A DNA stretch of 64,000 nucleotides from Gammaproteobacteria bacterium. GTDB lineage: Bacteria; Pseudomonadota; Gammaproteobacteria; SZUA-152. The first letter of the stretch is position 1. Every line of letters starts with the position of its first letter. The stretch spans positions 62,001-126,000 of the forward strand of contig JAKIUF010000001.1 in assembly GCA_021647705.1 (NCBI GenBank). Reading direction: 5' to 3'. The notes beneath the pieces were generated by a model. It saw nothing but the letters and a program-made list of their open reading frames with translations. It was not told the DNA's origin and made no database searches. The position numbers and the translations under genes are program-made. Shown one piece after another: positions 62,931 through 64,000 of the stretch.

Positions 62931-64000
62931 TCAGAGGTTTGCGACGATACCGGTGACAGCCTGGGTGAGGGTGGAGAGATCCTCCTCCTCAATAATGAAG
63001 GGTGGCATCAGGTAAATCAGTTTGCCAAAGGGACGTACCCAGACACCGGCATCCACGAAACGTGGTTGCAGGGTTTTCATTTCAACGGGATGGTGCAGTT
63101 CCACCACACCAATGGCACCCAGTACACGAACATCCGCCACCGGATCAAGCGAACGACAGGAGGCGAGCCCGTCCTCCAGGCCGCGTGCGATACGTTGCAC
63201 GTTTTGTTGCCAGGGTGAGTCGAGCAGTATTTGCAGGCTGGCCAGACCCGCGGCGCAAGCCAGAGGGTTGGCCATGAACGTGGGGCCGTGCATAAACAGC
63301 CCCGGTTCACCTGCACTAATGGTTTCAGCAATATCATTTGTGGCGAGAGTAGCAGCCAGGGTGAGGTAACCGCCGGTGAGCGACTTGCCGAGACAAAGAA
63401 TATCGGGGGCCGTATCGGCGTATTCGCAGGCAAACAGTTTACCGGTACGGCCAAAGCCGGTGGCGATTTCATCGAAGATCAATAACACGCCGTATTCATC
63501 ACAAAGTGCGCGTGCCTTTTTCAGATAATCGGCGGAATAAAACCGCATGCCGCCAGTGCCCTGTACGATGGGCTCTAAAATAAGTGCAGCGATGTGCTGG
63601 TGTTCAGTTTCCAGTGTTTGCATCAGCGAGGCGATGTGCGCATCTGTGCAGGGCTCGCCAAACCGGCACTCTGGCGCATCCACAAAAAACTGTTGGGTGA
63701 GTACGTCGGAGAATAGTGTATGCATGCCCGTAACCGGGTCACATACCGACATGGCAGCGAAAGTATCGCCATGGTAACCGTGTCGAAGAGTGACAAAACG
63801 TTGTTTGCCCGGTTGGCCTTTGGCGTGCCAATACTGGATTGCCATCTTCATTGCCACTTCCACAGCCACGGAACCGGAGTCGGCAAAAAATACGGTTTGC
63901 AGCGGTTCTGGTGTTAGCGCCACCAATTGCTGCGCCAGCTCAATGGCAGGAGGATGAGTGAGACCGCCGAACATCACATGGGCCATATTTTCCATCTGCA
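62931..64000 (-). CDS. bioA: Adenosylmethionine-8-amino-7-oxononanoate aminotransferase, C-terminal part
   Basis: PLP enzyme of biotin synthesis making 7,8-diaminopelargonate with SAM as amino donor. The visible part starts in the middle of the chain ([22 protein letters not shown]) and runs to the stop. [50 protein letters not shown] and [16 protein letters not shown] (PLP lysine) are diagnostic of BioA. The 5' end lies beyond the right edge. The 229 bases to the glycosyltransferase hold no gene. Confidence 0.95.
   Translation of the reverse strand, partial: QMENMAHVMFGGLTHPPAIELAQQLVALTPEPLQTVFFADSGSVAVEVAMKMAIQYWHAKGQPGKQRFVTLRHGYHGDTFAAMSVCDPVTGMHTLFSDVLTQQFFVDAPECRFGEPCTDAHIASLMQTLETEHQHIAALILEPIVQGTGGMRFYSADYLKKARALCDEYGVLLIFDEIATGFGRTGKLFACEYADTAPDILCLGKSLTGGYLTLAATLATNDIAETISAGEPGLFMHGPTFMANPLACAAGLASLQILLDSPWQQNVQRIARGLEDGLASCRSLDPVADVRVLGAIGVVELHHPVEMKTLQPRFVDAGVWVRPFGKLIYLMPPFIIEEEDLSTLTQAVTGIVANL

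Overview
The window comes from a gammaproteobacterial chromosome. The best taxonomic evidence is the core block rpsF-rpsR-DUF2232-rplI-dnaB-alr-radA at 23963-30797, a gene order usual in gammaproteobacteria. Glutathione-dependent formaldehyde oxidation (adhC-fghA), Cus-type copper efflux, bioA and type II toxin-antitoxin genes fit the same assignment. I cannot name the genus. The window contains no tRNA, rRNA, CRISPR array or intact transposase. It does contain an unusual number of short palindromic intergenic repeats.

Left part (1-13909): a tightly coupled seven-gene minus-strand operon, with gaps or overlaps of 1-32 bases. In order of transcription it encodes HMG-CoA reductase, a UbiA prenyltransferase, a rifampicin-phosphotransferase-like dikinase, a BtaA-like (DUF3419) aminocarboxypropyl transferase, a dolichol/phytol-kinase-like CTP enzyme, a GNAT acyltransferase and an AMP-forming acyl ligase that runs off the left edge. 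A sulfotransferase-P450 pair is divergent from it. Beyond lie a glutamine-synthetase-like gamma-glutamyl ligase and a class I glutamine amidotransferase. I infer an uncharacterised locus for a modified isoprenoid or isoprenoid-linked lipid.

14456-20996: a plus-strand cell-envelope redox locus. It encodes a two-haem lipoprotein, a Tat-exported DUF1501 protein, a TlpA-like thioredoxin, a tiny DUF4266 lipoprotein ending in GCGCN, a DUF3570 outer-membrane barrel and an ApbE flavin transferase. The barrel carries a sequence resembling an ApbE flavinylation site, and this ApbE has no export signal. This is the second candidate for an undescribed system.

21404-35914: formaldehyde detoxification, the ribosomal/replication block, alanine racemase, radA and a PilZ protein. 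A signalling cassette follows: CHASE2-Ser/Thr kinase, PP2C phosphatase and FHA protein.

35951-42690: an AT-rich copper/silver efflux locus (cusF, a Met/His-rich outer-membrane-type protein, cusB, cusA). 43421-49721: a CYTH protein, a solute-binding lipoprotein, a MarR regulator divergent from a rhodanese-DoxX pair with a clear double operator, a RoxA-like dihaem cytochrome and a methyltransferase.

49999-64000: transaldolase, a sterol-desaturase-family hydroxylase divergent from an ArsR-rhodanese regulator around a long palindrome, an RND adaptor/pump pair, a HigBA-like toxin-antitoxin module beside a wrecked GNAT gene, a glycosyltransferase-glycogen-debranching-enzyme operon, and bioA running off the right edge.

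Repeat families: a palindromic element with about nine copies whose core begins AACGCAGAGG, including a 184-bp tandem array; a 112-bp element with terminal inverted repeats present twice, 30 kb apart and in opposite orientation; a paired REP-like hairpin overlapping the alr stop codon; and a 168-bp inverted-repeat element inside the copper locus.
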